Shown in pieces: positions 35,276 through 43,652 of a DNA stretch of 64,000 nt (position 1 is the first letter of the stretch; each line of letters opens with the position of its first letter). Where the stretch lies: assembly GCA_964640795.1 (NCBI GenBank), contig CAZXIN010000007.1, positions 95,043 to 159,042 on the forward strand, given 5' to 3'. The notes below the pieces were generated by a model. That model was not told the DNA's origin, made no database searches, and saw nothing but the letters and a program-made list of their open reading frames with translations. The translations under genes and the position numbers were made by a program. This stretch comes from M269 sp964640795 (lineage in GTDB: Bacteria > Pseudomonadota > Gammaproteobacteria > Enterobacterales > Alteromonadaceae).

Positions 35276-36122
35276 CCCGGCGTACAACACACATCACCAA
35301 GCCTATGAAGATGAAGCCTCCCGCAGCAACCTCGTTAAATGTTAAGGTTTCATTCAAGACGATATTGGAAACCATGACACCAACAAAAGGAATAAGCAGT
35401 GCAAAAGGTGTCACTGTCACACTTGTATACTTTTTTAGCATCCCACCCCATATGGCATAAGCCAACAAAGTAGACACAAAGCTCAAGTAAATAATCACGC
35501 CCCAACCAGACAAAGTTATGTTTTGAATCACATGAAGTGGCTGTTTTGTCTCAAAAACCCATGAAAGTACAAAAAGTGGGAGGGGTGGAATAAGGCTCAT
35601 CCATACAATAAGGTCTGTCAGTTTTAGTGCCGTCACTTTCTTCATCAGCACATTCGAAACCGCCCACGACACCGCTGCCATAAAGACCAGCGTAATGCCA
35701 GTCAGCGAACTCCCCTTAACAGCAGTCGACAAGAAAAGAACAAAACCAATTAAAGCGATGCCTATGCCTAGCAACTGATTTTTAGATACCTGTTCTTGAT
35801 ATAAAAACAAACAGATAAGTATGGTTAATACCATTTGAAGTTGCAGAAGTATGGACGACACACCGGCTGGCAAACCGACATCAATAGCGACGAAAAGAAA
35901 GCCAAATTTAAGAACACCAAGCAACAACCCAATCGCCACAATAAGTCCTCTATCTCCCTTTGGTTTTTCAATGAACAAAACAGCGGGAAAAGCCACCAAC
36001 AAAAAGCGCAAAGCAGACAGTAATAAAGGAGGGATAGTTTCAACACCGATCTTGATAACACTAAAGCTCGCTCCCCATATAAAGACAACCAAAAGAGTGA
36101 GCAAAGAATCACGTAAAGTCAC
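35271..36122 (-). CDS. EamA-family (DMT) transporter
   Basis: This 283-residue inner-membrane protein has ten predicted helices in two EamA repeats. The start (LVVFIWGASFSVIKIGVETIPPLLLSALRF) and the GLPAGVSSILLQLQ region resemble E. coli EamA (cysteine/O-acetylserine exporter), but the substrate cannot be assigned from this. The conserved end LNETLTFNEVAAGGFIFIG is typical of the superfamily. It is convergent with the kinase gene, with an 11-base spacer. Confidence 0.9.
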   Translation of the reverse strand: MTLRDSLLTLLVVFIWGASFSVIKIGVETIPPLLLSALRFLLVAFPAVLFIEKPKGDRGLIVAIGLLLGVLKFGFLFVAIDVGLPAGVSSILLQLQMVLTILICLFLYQEQVSKNQLLGIGIALIGFVLFLSTAVKGSSLTGITLVFMAAVSWAVSNVLMKKVTALKLTDLIVWMSLIPPLPLFVLSWVFETKQPLHVIQNITLSGWGVIIYLSFVSTLLAYAIWGGMLKKYTSVTVTPFALLIPFVGVMVSNIVLNETLTFNEVAAGGFIFIGLVMCVVRRV

Positions 36123-36219
36123 TTGTTAATACTCAAAGTCTTGATTAGATTTAGACGCATACAAAGCATATATTGTCGCTTTGTTACTGCCAGATATACC
36201 CACAAATCGAGGCCCTACG

Positions 36220-36789
36220 TTAGTCGTAAGTGACTCGGTTAGCTGAATTCAACTCATAAGAAGCATGGGCTGATGTTGTATTGGAAGATGGTTGGAATGC
36301 CAGTGCTTCTATTTCAATGCACCATTCGTCTTCTAATAAGCCACCAACAATATAAGTAGTCACCGCTGGTGCAAGCCCATTTAACATTTCTGTCCTCACC
36401 TTTATGAGCTCTTTCGTGTCATCTCTGTTGACTAAATAGAAGCGCATTTGAACGACATCACTTATCGACATATTGGCAGAAGCTAATACTGCTTTAATAT
36501 TCTCAATCGCTTGTACAGCTTGTCCCCGAAAGTCCATGGGTAATTCTCCCGTCGACCTAAATCCAAGCTGTCCCGAAATATGCAGGTAACGCCCCACTCC
36601 AGACGTCTCAACACCATGAGAATAAATGCCATCATAAGGCGATAAAATAGGGACTGGGTTGTGTCTTACATTCAAAGGGTTGGGAGAAACAACCACTTTG
36701 TTCGTGAAACCTTCGGCCAAACTCAAAGGCGCAAGTAAACTGCCAATAAACAGTGCCACTAGCTTCACAAATGCAGACATTATCTTCAT
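36220..36789 (-). CDS. Exported RidA/YjgF-family protein
   Basis: The frame is open to 36939. The Met at 36789 gives a signal peptide (MKIMSAFVKLVALFIGSLLAPLSLAEG), so I favour this start (189 residues). The RidA-like domain includes GRYLHISGQLGFRSTGELP and AIENIKAVLASANMSISDVVQMRFYLVN. The catalytic Arg segment of true RidA (P-A-R) reads APAVTTYIVGGL, with Val in place of Arg, so imine deaminase activity is unlikely. It is the second exported RidA-like protein in the window. Its function is unknown. Confidence 0.8.
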   Translation of the reverse strand: MKIMSAFVKLVALFIGSLLAPLSLAEGFTNKVVVSPNPLNVRHNPVPILSPYDGIYSHGVETSGVGRYLHISGQLGFRSTGELPMDFRGQAVQAIENIKAVLASANMSISDVVQMRFYLVNRDDTKELIKVRTEMLNGLAPAVTTYIVGGLLEDEWCIEIEALAFQPSSNTTSAHASYELNSANRVTYD

Positions 36790-36978
36790 CAGTGTTGGCA
36801 CCGCGTAAGGCCTGCTTAAAACCGAGGTTACAATCATTTTCTTTCTCACTACTGCTATTTGTCGTGTTCGAGATTCTATATAAGCGAAGGAGAATAATAA
36901 GTAGCAAAAAAAAATCCCATTGATTCCGTATAGAAACAATAAGCACTAGATCATTATTGTCTAACCTGATACATGAGA

Positions 36979-37872
36979 CTATTTAAATGTCCTTGATAAC
37001 TCACGTTGAAAAAATGCCATAATAGACTTTAACTTGAGCGGTAACGGTGTTTGGAAAGGAAACACGATGAAAATAGGCCATTCTGCCCCAGCAACGGAAT
37101 TCAACAAACGAACCAGCTTATTTTCACCTTGCTGATATTGTTCGCAGTAATCCGGCAACCAAGCCACATAGTCACTACCAAAGAGCGTATTCGCTATGAC
37201 AGGAAATTCTCGAACAACAACACTATTTTGTGGCGATAGGCTAATGGGCTTACCCGAATCGAACACATTAATTGTTTTGTTATCTGAAGAAACGTTATTT
37301 ATCAGAAAGGGCACTTTGGCAATATCTTGTAGCTTTAACGTTTTATACTTATCCGCATTACTCGAGCAGGTAATGAAAACATCCTTAACGTCCGCGATAT
37401 GTTTAGCGACGAGGCTTTCGTCAACCACATTGCTTGTGCGGATAGCCAAGTCAATACCGTCTTCGACAATTTTCAAATTTTCATTGGTTGGAATAATTTC
37501 AAAATTTATATCAGGAAATGCCTTGTGTAGCTTAGGAATAAGAGGCGCTATTAAAAAGGTCGATAAAGATACAGGTGTCGTAATCACAAAGTTCCCAGAC
37601 ATCTGCTCGTTGGCTTTGCTTGCTTGATGATTAAAGCGCTTGGCCTCATTAAATAGGTTTATGGCATCGGCTTTTAAAGCTTCCCCTTGCTCTGTGAGAA
37701 AGATACGGCGTGTTGTTCTATAAAACAGCTTAAGCTGTAATCTTTTTTCGAGATCCGCCACCTTTTTACTGACATGCGACTTTGAACATCCCAATAACGC
37801 AGACGCTTCGGTAAAGGTCCCATTCTTACACACAGCCGCAAAACATAGCATTTCTTCGAAGTCTTTAATCAT
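36979..37872 (-). CDS. LysR-family transcriptional regulator
   Basis: This 297-residue protein has the N-terminal winged helix (FAAVCKNGTFTEASALLGCSKSHVSKKVADLEKRL) and a C-terminal substrate-binding domain starting about residue 90. Length and layout are standard. It resembles the AaeR/DsdC-like short group. Its target genes are not evident; it is transcribed toward the RidA-like gene. Confidence 0.92.
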   Translation of the reverse strand: MIKDFEEMLCFAAVCKNGTFTEASALLGCSKSHVSKKVADLEKRLQLKLFYRTTRRIFLTEQGEALKADAINLFNEAKRFNHQASKANEQMSGNFVITTPVSLSTFLIAPLIPKLHKAFPDINFEIIPTNENLKIVEDGIDLAIRTSNVVDESLVAKHIADVKDVFITCSSNADKYKTLKLQDIAKVPFLINNVSSDNKTINVFDSGKPISLSPQNSVVVREFPVIANTLFGSDYVAWLPDYCEQYQQGENKLVRLLNSVAGAEWPIFIVFPFQTPLPLKLKSIMAFFQRELSRTFK

Positions 37873-37975
37873 TCAGAAAACTATACTCACTTCAGGTAAC
37901 CTACTCAGAATTCTACCAGAAAATACCGAGTGGGTTGTTGTCGTCGATAGCACCTTGCAATCAAACCGTTCGAAA

Positions 37976-38863
37976 CTAACCCAATTGCTCAAACAAAAAA
38001 CCGGTAAATGCTGTCACCTTTTGTGGTACAAAAGTACGAGAAGGCTGTACTACCCAAACAGCTGATTGATTATGCTCACCTGAAATTGACCATTCGCTCA
38101 GTACTGATACCAAAGTGCCGGAAGCAATATCATCTTTCACTGTCCAATCCGCTAAAAGAGCCATTCCCATACCTCTTAAAATACAATCTCTTATCGCCGT
38201 TGCATTAGATACTTTTAGAAAAGGGGTAATCGTTAACACCTCTGAAACATGGCTCTTAGAAAAGTACCATTGCTTAGCGAACTCTTTATAGCTAAAGCCA
38301 ACAAGCTGATGTGAGCCAAGATCAGCTGGGTGTTGAATGGCTTTATGCCGACTGAGGTATTCAGGACTGGAAACAAGGGTGTAGTTAACGTCTGTCAATT
38401 TCCTAGCAACCAACGTGCTGTCTTTCAGTTTGCCATGTCGAAGAGCCACATCGACTTGCTCGTCAATCAGATCAACCTTATGGTCAGACAACATCAGTTC
38501 AAGTTCGATTTTGGGATACCGATCACAAAAAGACGCCAGTAGAGGCACCAACACAATTTGCCCAAATGAGGTTGACGCACTCACACGTAACTTACCAAAT
38601 GGCTCTTTGTTTCCTCTGTAGCTTTGATTTACAGCATCAAACTCTTCAATCAGAGGCACAATACGCCTGTAATAATCATCACCTTCCTGCGTTGGATTCA
38701 GCGTTCGGGTATTTCGGTTAAACAAACGCGTATTAAGCTGCTTTTCGAGCATACTGACAGCTCTAGATACTGAAGAGGGAGCAAGGTCAAGCTCCCTAGC
38801 TACCGCAGCAAAGCTACGCTTTCGATAGGTTAGAACAAATAGTTTTATATTTTCTATACTCAT
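37976..38863 (-). CDS. LysR-family transcriptional regulator, divergent from an SDR gene
   Basis: This 295-residue LysR protein has the helix-turn-helix SFAAVARELDLAPSSVSRAVSMLEKQL and an inducer-binding domain from about residue 90. The start codon is 95 bases from the divergently transcribed SDR gene, the classic arrangement in which a LysR protein controls its neighbour and itself. It is unlike the adjacent LysR protein apart from family motifs. Confidence 0.93.
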   Translation of the reverse strand: MSIENIKLFVLTYRKRSFAAVARELDLAPSSVSRAVSMLEKQLNTRLFNRNTRTLNPTQEGDDYYRRIVPLIEEFDAVNQSYRGNKEPFGKLRVSASTSFGQIVLVPLLASFCDRYPKIELELMLSDHKVDLIDEQVDVALRHGKLKDSTLVARKLTDVNYTLVSSPEYLSRHKAIQHPADLGSHQLVGFSYKEFAKQWYFSKSHVSEVLTITPFLKVSNATAIRDCILRGMGMALLADWTVKDDIASGTLVSVLSEWSISGEHNQSAVWVVQPSRTFVPQKVTAFTGFLFEQLG

Positions 38864-38958
38864 TCATGCATTTTACGCACGAATCATTTGCATTCAATAC
38901 GGTTTTTCTACATTTCATCATTGTATAACTTCTCATTATCAGAATGAGGAGAAACAAC

Positions 38959-39738
38959 ATGTCTTATGATTTAAGAGGTAAAACAGCCATTATATTTGGT
39001 GCAAGTAAGGGGATTGGTTTGGCGACAGCGCATAGGCTTGCTAAAGATGGAGCTACCGTGATTTTAGCCGCCAGAAACTTCAACTTAATAGACAGGAATG
39101 CCAATTTGATCCTTGAAAATGGTGGCCATGCTCACGCTTTCAAGTGCGATGTTAGCTCATACGAATCAGTGGCCGATTGTGTTGAATTTGCATTAGGTCA
39201 GGTCTCAAAAATCGATATCATTGTTAACAATGCCAGCGTTATAGAGCCCTTGGCTCACCTGATTGATAGCGACCCTGCTGAGTGGGCTAAATCTGTTGAT
39301 ATCAACATCAAAGGGGTTTACAACGCCATCAGAGCCACCGGTAATCATATGAAAAAAAATGGTGGAGGTATTATTGTGAATATGAGTTCAGGTGCCGCCA
39401 ATAGTATTCTAGAAGGTTGGAGTCACTACTGCTCTACAAAATCAGCCGTTAAAAAGCTAACTGAAATTGCCCATAAGGAGCTACATCAGAGCAATATCAG
39501 AGTCGTAGGGCTATCACCAGGGACAGTCGCCACCGACATGATGGCAAAAATTCGTGATTCCAAGATAAATGCCGTTAGTAACCTTGATTGGTCAACTCAT
39601 ATTCCACCAGAATGGGCAGCGGAAGCGGTTGCCTTCCTGTGCAGCGAGCATGGAGCAAGCTATGCAGGTACAGATTTTTCAATTAAAACGAATGAGGGGC
39701 GCAAACTAGTCGGACTGCCATTGGCTGGTAATGATTAA
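38959..39738 (+). CDS. Short-chain dehydrogenase/reductase
   Basis: This is a 259-residue NAD(P)-dependent oxidoreductase. I place the start at 38959 because AGGAG (38947-38951) lies 7 bases before it; the ATG at 38944 overlaps this ribosome site. Cofactor motif GASKGIG, structural NNAS, catalytic Ser in NMSSGAA and Y-x3-K in HYCSTKSAV are all present. The substrate is unknown. It is probably controlled by the divergent LysR protein. Confidence 0.93.
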   Translation: MSYDLRGKTAIIFGASKGIGLATAHRLAKDGATVILAARNFNLIDRNANLILENGGHAHAFKCDVSSYESVADCVEFALGQVSKIDIIVNNASVIEPLAHLIDSDPAEWAKSVDINIKGVYNAIRATGNHMKKNGGGIIVNMSSGAANSILEGWSHYCSTKSAVKKLTEIAHKELHQSNIRVVGLSPGTVATDMMAKIRDSKINAVSNLDWSTHIPPEWAAEAVAFLCSEHGASYAGTDFSIKTNEGRKLVGLPLAGND

Positions 39739-40094
39739 TCTAGGCTTTTCAGAACTGTACTTTAGATCACTTTATTTACATAAATGAGATAGGTAACCTA
39801 GCTTCAATTGGAAGCTATACAAAAGAGATTTAAGCGTCAAGATAAGTGACTTTCCAACATTAAAATACTGTTAAGAGGTATAAATTAGAGGTTAAAAGTT
39901 CTCAATAACACAAGGACGTAAGAAGTTTTCTGTTTGAGTAAAGTGAAAAAGCTGAAACAGAAATAAGGGTGGCCAACTTGTTTAGTTTCAATTTTAGCAA
40001 AACGAGCCAACCACATTAAGAGCTATCCAGAATTATCTGTTTAGTTTATTAAATCAGCTATCCCGATCGATAGCACAAATAAGGACATATCATT
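39739..40094. other. Leader region of the peptide cassette, no gene seen
   Basis: This AT-rich stretch of 356 bases has only short dyads (GCTTC/GAAGC at about 39807-39821, GCTATC/GATAGC just before 40080) and no ORF with a start. It must contain the cassette promoter, but no convincing -35/-10 pair could be placed by eye. Confidence 0.4.
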
Positions 40095-40262
40095 ATGAGA
40101 GAACTAACAATTAAGGAAACACAAGAAATAAACGGTGGGGTAGTTTTTCTGATTCCGCCAGCTGTCACAATAGGCGTTAAAGTATTAGGTATTGGTATAG
40201 GTATTGTCGGCAGCTCAATAGCTACTTTTTCAGCATATAGATCTTTGTATGCAGCAAACTAA
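40095..40262 (+). CDS. Double-glycine-leader peptide 1 (putative class IIb-like bacteriocin subunit)
   Basis: This 55-residue precursor has the leader MRELTIKETQEINGG, fitting the double-glycine type (hydrophobic positions before GG at 14-15). Cleavage would give a 40-residue, mostly hydrophobic peptide, whose central GVKVLGIGIGIVG contains GxxxG spacing and whose tail (YRSLYAAN) is polar. AAGGA at 40081-40085 is the ribosome site. It is followed after 13 bases by a second precursor of the same design. No C39-peptidase exporter is in the window, so processing would rely on one elsewhere. The toxin role is inferred from these features. Confidence 0.75.
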   Translation: MRELTIKETQEINGGVVFLIPPAVTIGVKVLGIGIGIVGSSIATFSAYRSLYAAN

Positions 40263-40275
40263 TTAAGGAACAAAA

Positions 40276-40461
40276 ATGACAGAATTAACTCAATCAGAAT
40301 TAATGCAAGTCCAAGGTGGGATATCCTCAAGAACAGTAGCTGCTGGCGCCAGATTGCTAGGCAGAGCTTTCCTTGGAGGGATTGCAATAGGCTCAGGAAT
40401 AGGTGTAGCTGTTGGAGTAATTGGTATTGCTTACGAAGTCTACCATCTATCGGATAGATAA
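40276..40461 (+). CDS. Double-glycine-leader peptide 2 (putative class IIb-like bacteriocin subunit)
   Basis: This 61-residue precursor has the leader MTELTQSELMQVQGG, an almost ideal double-glycine leader (ELxxVQGG). The predicted 46-residue product has a basic N-terminal part (SSRTVAAGARLLGR), then a Gly-rich hydrophobic helix with three or more GxxxG motifs (GGIAIG, GSGIG, GVAVG) and a polar end. AAGGA at 40264-40268 is the ribosome site. Paired, unequal GxxxG peptides are the hallmark of two-peptide bacteriocins. A stable hairpin follows the stop codon. Confidence 0.8.
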   Translation: MTELTQSELMQVQGGISSRTVAAGARLLGRAFLGGIAIGSGIGVAVGVIGIAYEVYHLSDR

Positions 40462-40470
40462 ATAGTGTTC

Positions 40471-40500
40471 GATATCTAGCAGTGAGTGCTGCTAGATATC
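40471..40500 (+). promoter_or_regulatory. 12-bp perfect hairpin within the peptide cassette
   Basis: GATATCTAGCAG and CTGCTAGATATC (40471-40482 with 40489-40500) pair perfectly around a 6-nt loop. No T run follows, and a ribosome site (AAGGA, 40503-40507) begins 3 bases later. It is more likely an mRNA-stabilising or processing element, or a control on translation of the next gene, than a terminator. Confidence 0.8.
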
Positions 40501-40514
40501 GATAAGGAAAAAGT

Positions 40515-40838
40515 GTGGAATACCTTTATAAGAAGCCTTATTCATTATCAATAGGCTTAACTTTTTTGATCATTGGTACATACGTAGTAAAGCTGGACGA
40601 TCTTATGCAGCTACTTGGTATGCTTGCTATTGTTAGCTCTTTGTTTATTTTTATTGCTGTCTCTAAAGATAGCCTTAAAACATTCAATATAGCCAGAGCA
40701 CTTTTGTATCTAGGGTATTTAATGATGTATATAGTCGTAGCTACATACATTCCTCTTGTTATTCACTTAATGTTCTTGTTGGCCTTCATCATGTTTCATA
40801 TAACATTAGGTTATGTTGCTCATAACGAATACTCATAG
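40515..40838 (+). CDS. Small four-helix membrane protein (putative immunity protein)
   Basis: This 107-residue protein has four predicted membrane helices (about 11-28, 31-49, 60-78 and 80-100) and no enzymatic motif. It uses a GTG start at 40515 with AAGGA 8 bases upstream. Its position directly after two double-glycine peptides, in the same direction, is the usual place of a bacteriocin immunity gene, and small multi-helix membrane proteins are common in that role. I do not recognise the family, so the assignment rests on context. Confidence 0.65.
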   Translation: MEYLYKKPYSLSIGLTFLIIGTYVVKLDDLMQLLGMLAIVSSLFIFIAVSKDSLKTFNIARALLYLGYLMMYIVVATYIPLVIHLMFLLAFIMFHITLGYVAHNEYS

Positions 40839-40848
40839 TCCGGCGGTG

Positions 40849-42141
40849 TCAGATTTTTGCTAAAGGCAGCAATTGACCTATTGGTGATTCCAAGGAATCA
40901 GGTGGTTGTGTGAACCATTGAACACCTTGAGATGTCATATAAACACAATCTTCTAAGCGCACCCCAAACTCACCAGGAAGGTATATACCCGGCTCATTGG
41001 AGAAACACATACCCGGTTTGAGTGTCTCAGTTTCGCCATGTACAAAATTAACTGGTTCATGTCCTTCCATGCCTATGCCATGCCCCGTTCGATGTGATAA
41101 ACCGGGTAATTTGTAGTCAGGCCCTAAACCTTGTTTAACATAATATTTGCGTACCTCATCATCAATCTTACCTGCAGGCACTCCTAATTTCGCAGATTCA
41201 AATGCAATCCGCTGCCCCTCTCTCACTGTTTTCCAGATTTTCTGTTGTTTCTTGTCAGGCTCGCCGTAAACAAAAGTACGACTGATATCGGATTGATAGC
41301 CGTGCACATTACACCCGCAATCCAAGAGTACGATAGAGCCGTCACGGATAACTTGCTTTTGTTTTGTACCATGAGGATAAGCACTAGCTTCGTTAAACAA
41401 TGCGAGTCCCCAAATACCCCTCCCTCCAAGTTGCGATTGTGCTGAACGCATTAACTCTCGCACATCACCTTGATTCATACCTAACTCAAGCTGTTGCCAT
41501 ACATGTGCGTACGCAGCCAAAGTGATTTCATTGGCTTTGTGCATTAATTCCAGTTCATGTTGCGTTTTGATCATACGACAGCCACGAGTTATGGAATCTC
41601 CAATAACATCTTGCATTGACGACATTTCAGTCATAACACCTTGCTGAACGAAATAACGTACCGAGCTCTCAAAGGCTATTTTGCCTTTGTTCATCCCTCT
41701 ATCATTAAGGATCTGCTTAATCCGCTCAAACGGGCTTTCATGCTCCTGCCATACGCGAACATCTTTACCAACCGCTAGACTTTCACGAATACTGGGCTCC
41801 TCAAAGAAAGGACAAACAACACCAATTTCGCCTTCTCTGGGGATCACAATAGCAGTCAGCCGTTCACTGCGACGCCACTGAATACCGCTAAAATAATCCA
41901 TTGCAGCACCGGGTTCGATAACCATGGCATTAACATCATATTGTTGCATCAGTTTTTGCGCTTTCGCTATTCTAGCTAGTCGTTCATCAGCAGATATTGC
42001 TGTTACATTGGCCGTTAAATTCGTTAAAGGCTGGGACAGTGGTTTAATTTTTCCATGCTGCGCAAAAACAGAATGGCTAACAGGTAAAGCGGCTAGCGCC
42101 GCACCGCTAGCTTTAAGAAAATATCTTTTTGTTATTTTCAT
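40849..42141 (-). CDS. Exported M24-family (Xaa-Pro) metallopeptidase
   Basis: This 430-residue protein has a Tat-like signal with a Lys-Arg pair (KRYFLKASGAALAALPV) instead of Arg-Arg, ending near VFAQ. A creatinase N-terminal domain precedes the pita-bread catalytic domain. Metal ligands are visible as LLDCGCN, YQSDISRTF, HRTGHGIG, NEPGIYLPG and RLEDCVY. It is probably a periplasmic prolidase or aminopeptidase acting on peptides with proline at position 2. It is convergent with the putative immunity gene and divergent from the HlyD-ABC operon. Confidence 0.9.
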   Translation of the reverse strand: MKITKRYFLKASGAALAALPVSHSVFAQHGKIKPLSQPLTNLTANVTAISADERLARIAKAQKLMQQYDVNAMVIEPGAAMDYFSGIQWRRSERLTAIVIPREGEIGVVCPFFEEPSIRESLAVGKDVRVWQEHESPFERIKQILNDRGMNKGKIAFESSVRYFVQQGVMTEMSSMQDVIGDSITRGCRMIKTQHELELMHKANEITLAAYAHVWQQLELGMNQGDVRELMRSAQSQLGGRGIWGLALFNEASAYPHGTKQKQVIRDGSIVLLDCGCNVHGYQSDISRTFVYGEPDKKQQKIWKTVREGQRIAFESAKLGVPAGKIDDEVRKYYVKQGLGPDYKLPGLSHRTGHGIGMEGHEPVNFVHGETETLKPGMCFSNEPGIYLPGEFGVRLEDCVYMTSQGVQWFTQPPDSLESPIGQLLPLAKI

Positions 42142-42239
42142 GGGCTCAACTTTGAATAAAGGAAAACAGTAAGCCGTTGATTATACGCAAAACTTAACTG
42201 ATACCAATGAAATCAGACAACTACAAAACCGGACCCGGC

Positions 42240-42257
42240 TAGTCCGATATCGGACTA
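42240..42257. promoter_or_regulatory. Perfect 18-bp palindrome, candidate enhancer for a sigma54 activator
   Basis: TAGTCCGATATCGGACTA is a perfect palindrome. Its centre is about 95 bases upstream of the start predicted from the sigma54 promoter at 42315-42333, a typical enhancer distance. The response regulator at 32610 is the best candidate to bind it; this is inference. Confidence 0.7.
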
Positions 42258-42314
42258 AAATCGTATAAACATGCAGAGTAGAAACATAAACCATTGATAG
42301 TTAATAATTTTATT

Positions 42315-42333
42315 TATGGCACGACACCTGCTA
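42315..42333 (+). promoter_or_regulatory. Sigma54 promoter of the HlyD-ABC operon
   Basis: TGGCACGACACCTGCT (42317-42332) matches the consensus TGGCACG-N4-TTGCT at all but one defined position, with exact GG-N10-GC spacing (42318-42319 and 42330-42331). It lies about 40 bases before the HlyD start codon. Confidence 0.88.
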
Positions 42334-42370
42334 CACCTACATTAATATAACTCGCAGAGCGAAATGTAAG

Positions 42371-43627
42371 ATGGACGTCGTTAAAACTAAAAAGCCTAGC
42401 CGCTTCCCATTTATCAACAAAACCACTGTGAGTATTGCATCAGTCGCCCTTGTTTTTTTCCTTTTTATCAGTGCCTTTGGAAGTCATGGAGCAGTAACGG
42501 TGAAACGTCAGGATGTGCTTATTGAGTCAGTCAAAAAAGGGGACTTAGATATAGTCATCGACGGTTATGGTACGCTAACGTCAAACAGGCAGCAGTTGAT
42601 TACGGCATTCTCTACAGCAACGGTTAAAGAGATCTTACTAAAACCCGGAGCAAACGTTACAGCAGACAGCATTATCGCCCATTTGGAAAACCCTGAACTT
42701 AACCAGCAAGTCGAAGATGCACAACAGGAGCTCATTCAAGCTCAAGCCAATTTACGTCAGCTAAGGCTGACTAATCAACGTGAAAAACTGAATGAGTCGG
42801 CGACGTTGGCTGAGATTAAATCGCAGTATGAAACAGCAGCCCTCACAAAAGCAGCCGAAGAAAAGTTGGTTGAACAAGGTATTGTGTCTCAACTAACTTA
42901 TCAACAAAGCGTGCTCAATGAAAAGCAACTCAAGGAGCGTATTGATATCCAGACAGAACGCAATCAGCAATTGGAATTAGTGCATGATGAGGCTATCAAT
43001 ATCCAACAAGAACGCGTAAAACAGCAACAAGGTCGTTTAAATATTGCACAGTCCCGATTAGATAAATTAACCATAAGAGCCGGCTTTGATGGCGTTCTTC
43101 AACGGCTTTCTGTCGAGCTTGGGCAGAGTCTCTCTGCCGGCCAAGAAGTCGCTCTTATTGGCAGTGTCACGGATCTTATCGCCCTTATCCGTGTTCCACA
43201 AAGTCAGGCACAACTCGTTTCCGTTGGTAAAACGGCTATTATCGACACACGTCGCGATAAAATCACGGGTACAGTCAGTCGCATTGACCCTGTCGTAGAA
43301 AACAACACAGTCGAGATTGAAATCAGCCTGCCTAGTGAATTGCCTGCCAGTGCAAGGCCACAACTGAATGTCGACGGCAGCATCATCGCTGATCAACTTG
43401 AAAACGTGAAATACATCAAACGACCTGCAGGCTCTAGATCGAATACTGAAGTCGCTCTATACAAAGTCTTCGATGACAATAAACAAGCAGAAACTCAGTC
43501 GATTAGGTTCGGGGCACAAGCGGGCCAAAATATACAGATATTGGCAGGCGCAGAGGTTAACGAACAATTCATTATATCGGACCTTTCTAACCTGCAAGCA
43601 TCCACCAAGACATTAACAATAAATTAA
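42371..43627 (+). CDS. HlyD/MacA-type periplasmic adaptor
   Basis: This 418-residue protein has one N-terminal membrane helix (about residues 19-40). A biotinyl-lipoyl-like domain follows (VKKGDLDIVIDGYGTL), then a long alpha-helical hairpin (about 110-230, rich in Gln and Glu) and a beta-barrel part (LSVELGQSLSAGQEVALIG). It would bridge the ABC permeases to an outer-membrane channel. It is the first gene of a five-gene operon with a sigma54 promoter. No TolC homologue is encoded in the window. Confidence 0.9.
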   Translation: MDVVKTKKPSRFPFINKTTVSIASVALVFFLFISAFGSHGAVTVKRQDVLIESVKKGDLDIVIDGYGTLTSNRQQLITAFSTATVKEILLKPGANVTADSIIAHLENPELNQQVEDAQQELIQAQANLRQLRLTNQREKLNESATLAEIKSQYETAALTKAAEEKLVEQGIVSQLTYQQSVLNEKQLKERIDIQTERNQQLELVHDEAINIQQERVKQQQGRLNIAQSRLDKLTIRAGFDGVLQRLSVELGQSLSAGQEVALIGSVTDLIALIRVPQSQAQLVSVGKTAIIDTRRDKITGTVSRIDPVVENNTVEIEISLPSELPASARPQLNVDGSIIADQLENVKYIKRPAGSRSNTEVALYKVFDDNKQAETQSIRFGAQAGQNIQILAGAEVNEQFIISDLSNLQASTKTLTIN

Positions 43628-43652
43628 TTCCGTAGATTCTAAGGACATCATT

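Noticed and set aside
40849..42141. M24 peptidase considered as the processing peptidase of the double-glycine peptides
   Set aside because: Double-glycine leaders are cut by C39 cysteine peptidases; M24 enzymes remove N-terminal residues, usually before proline.
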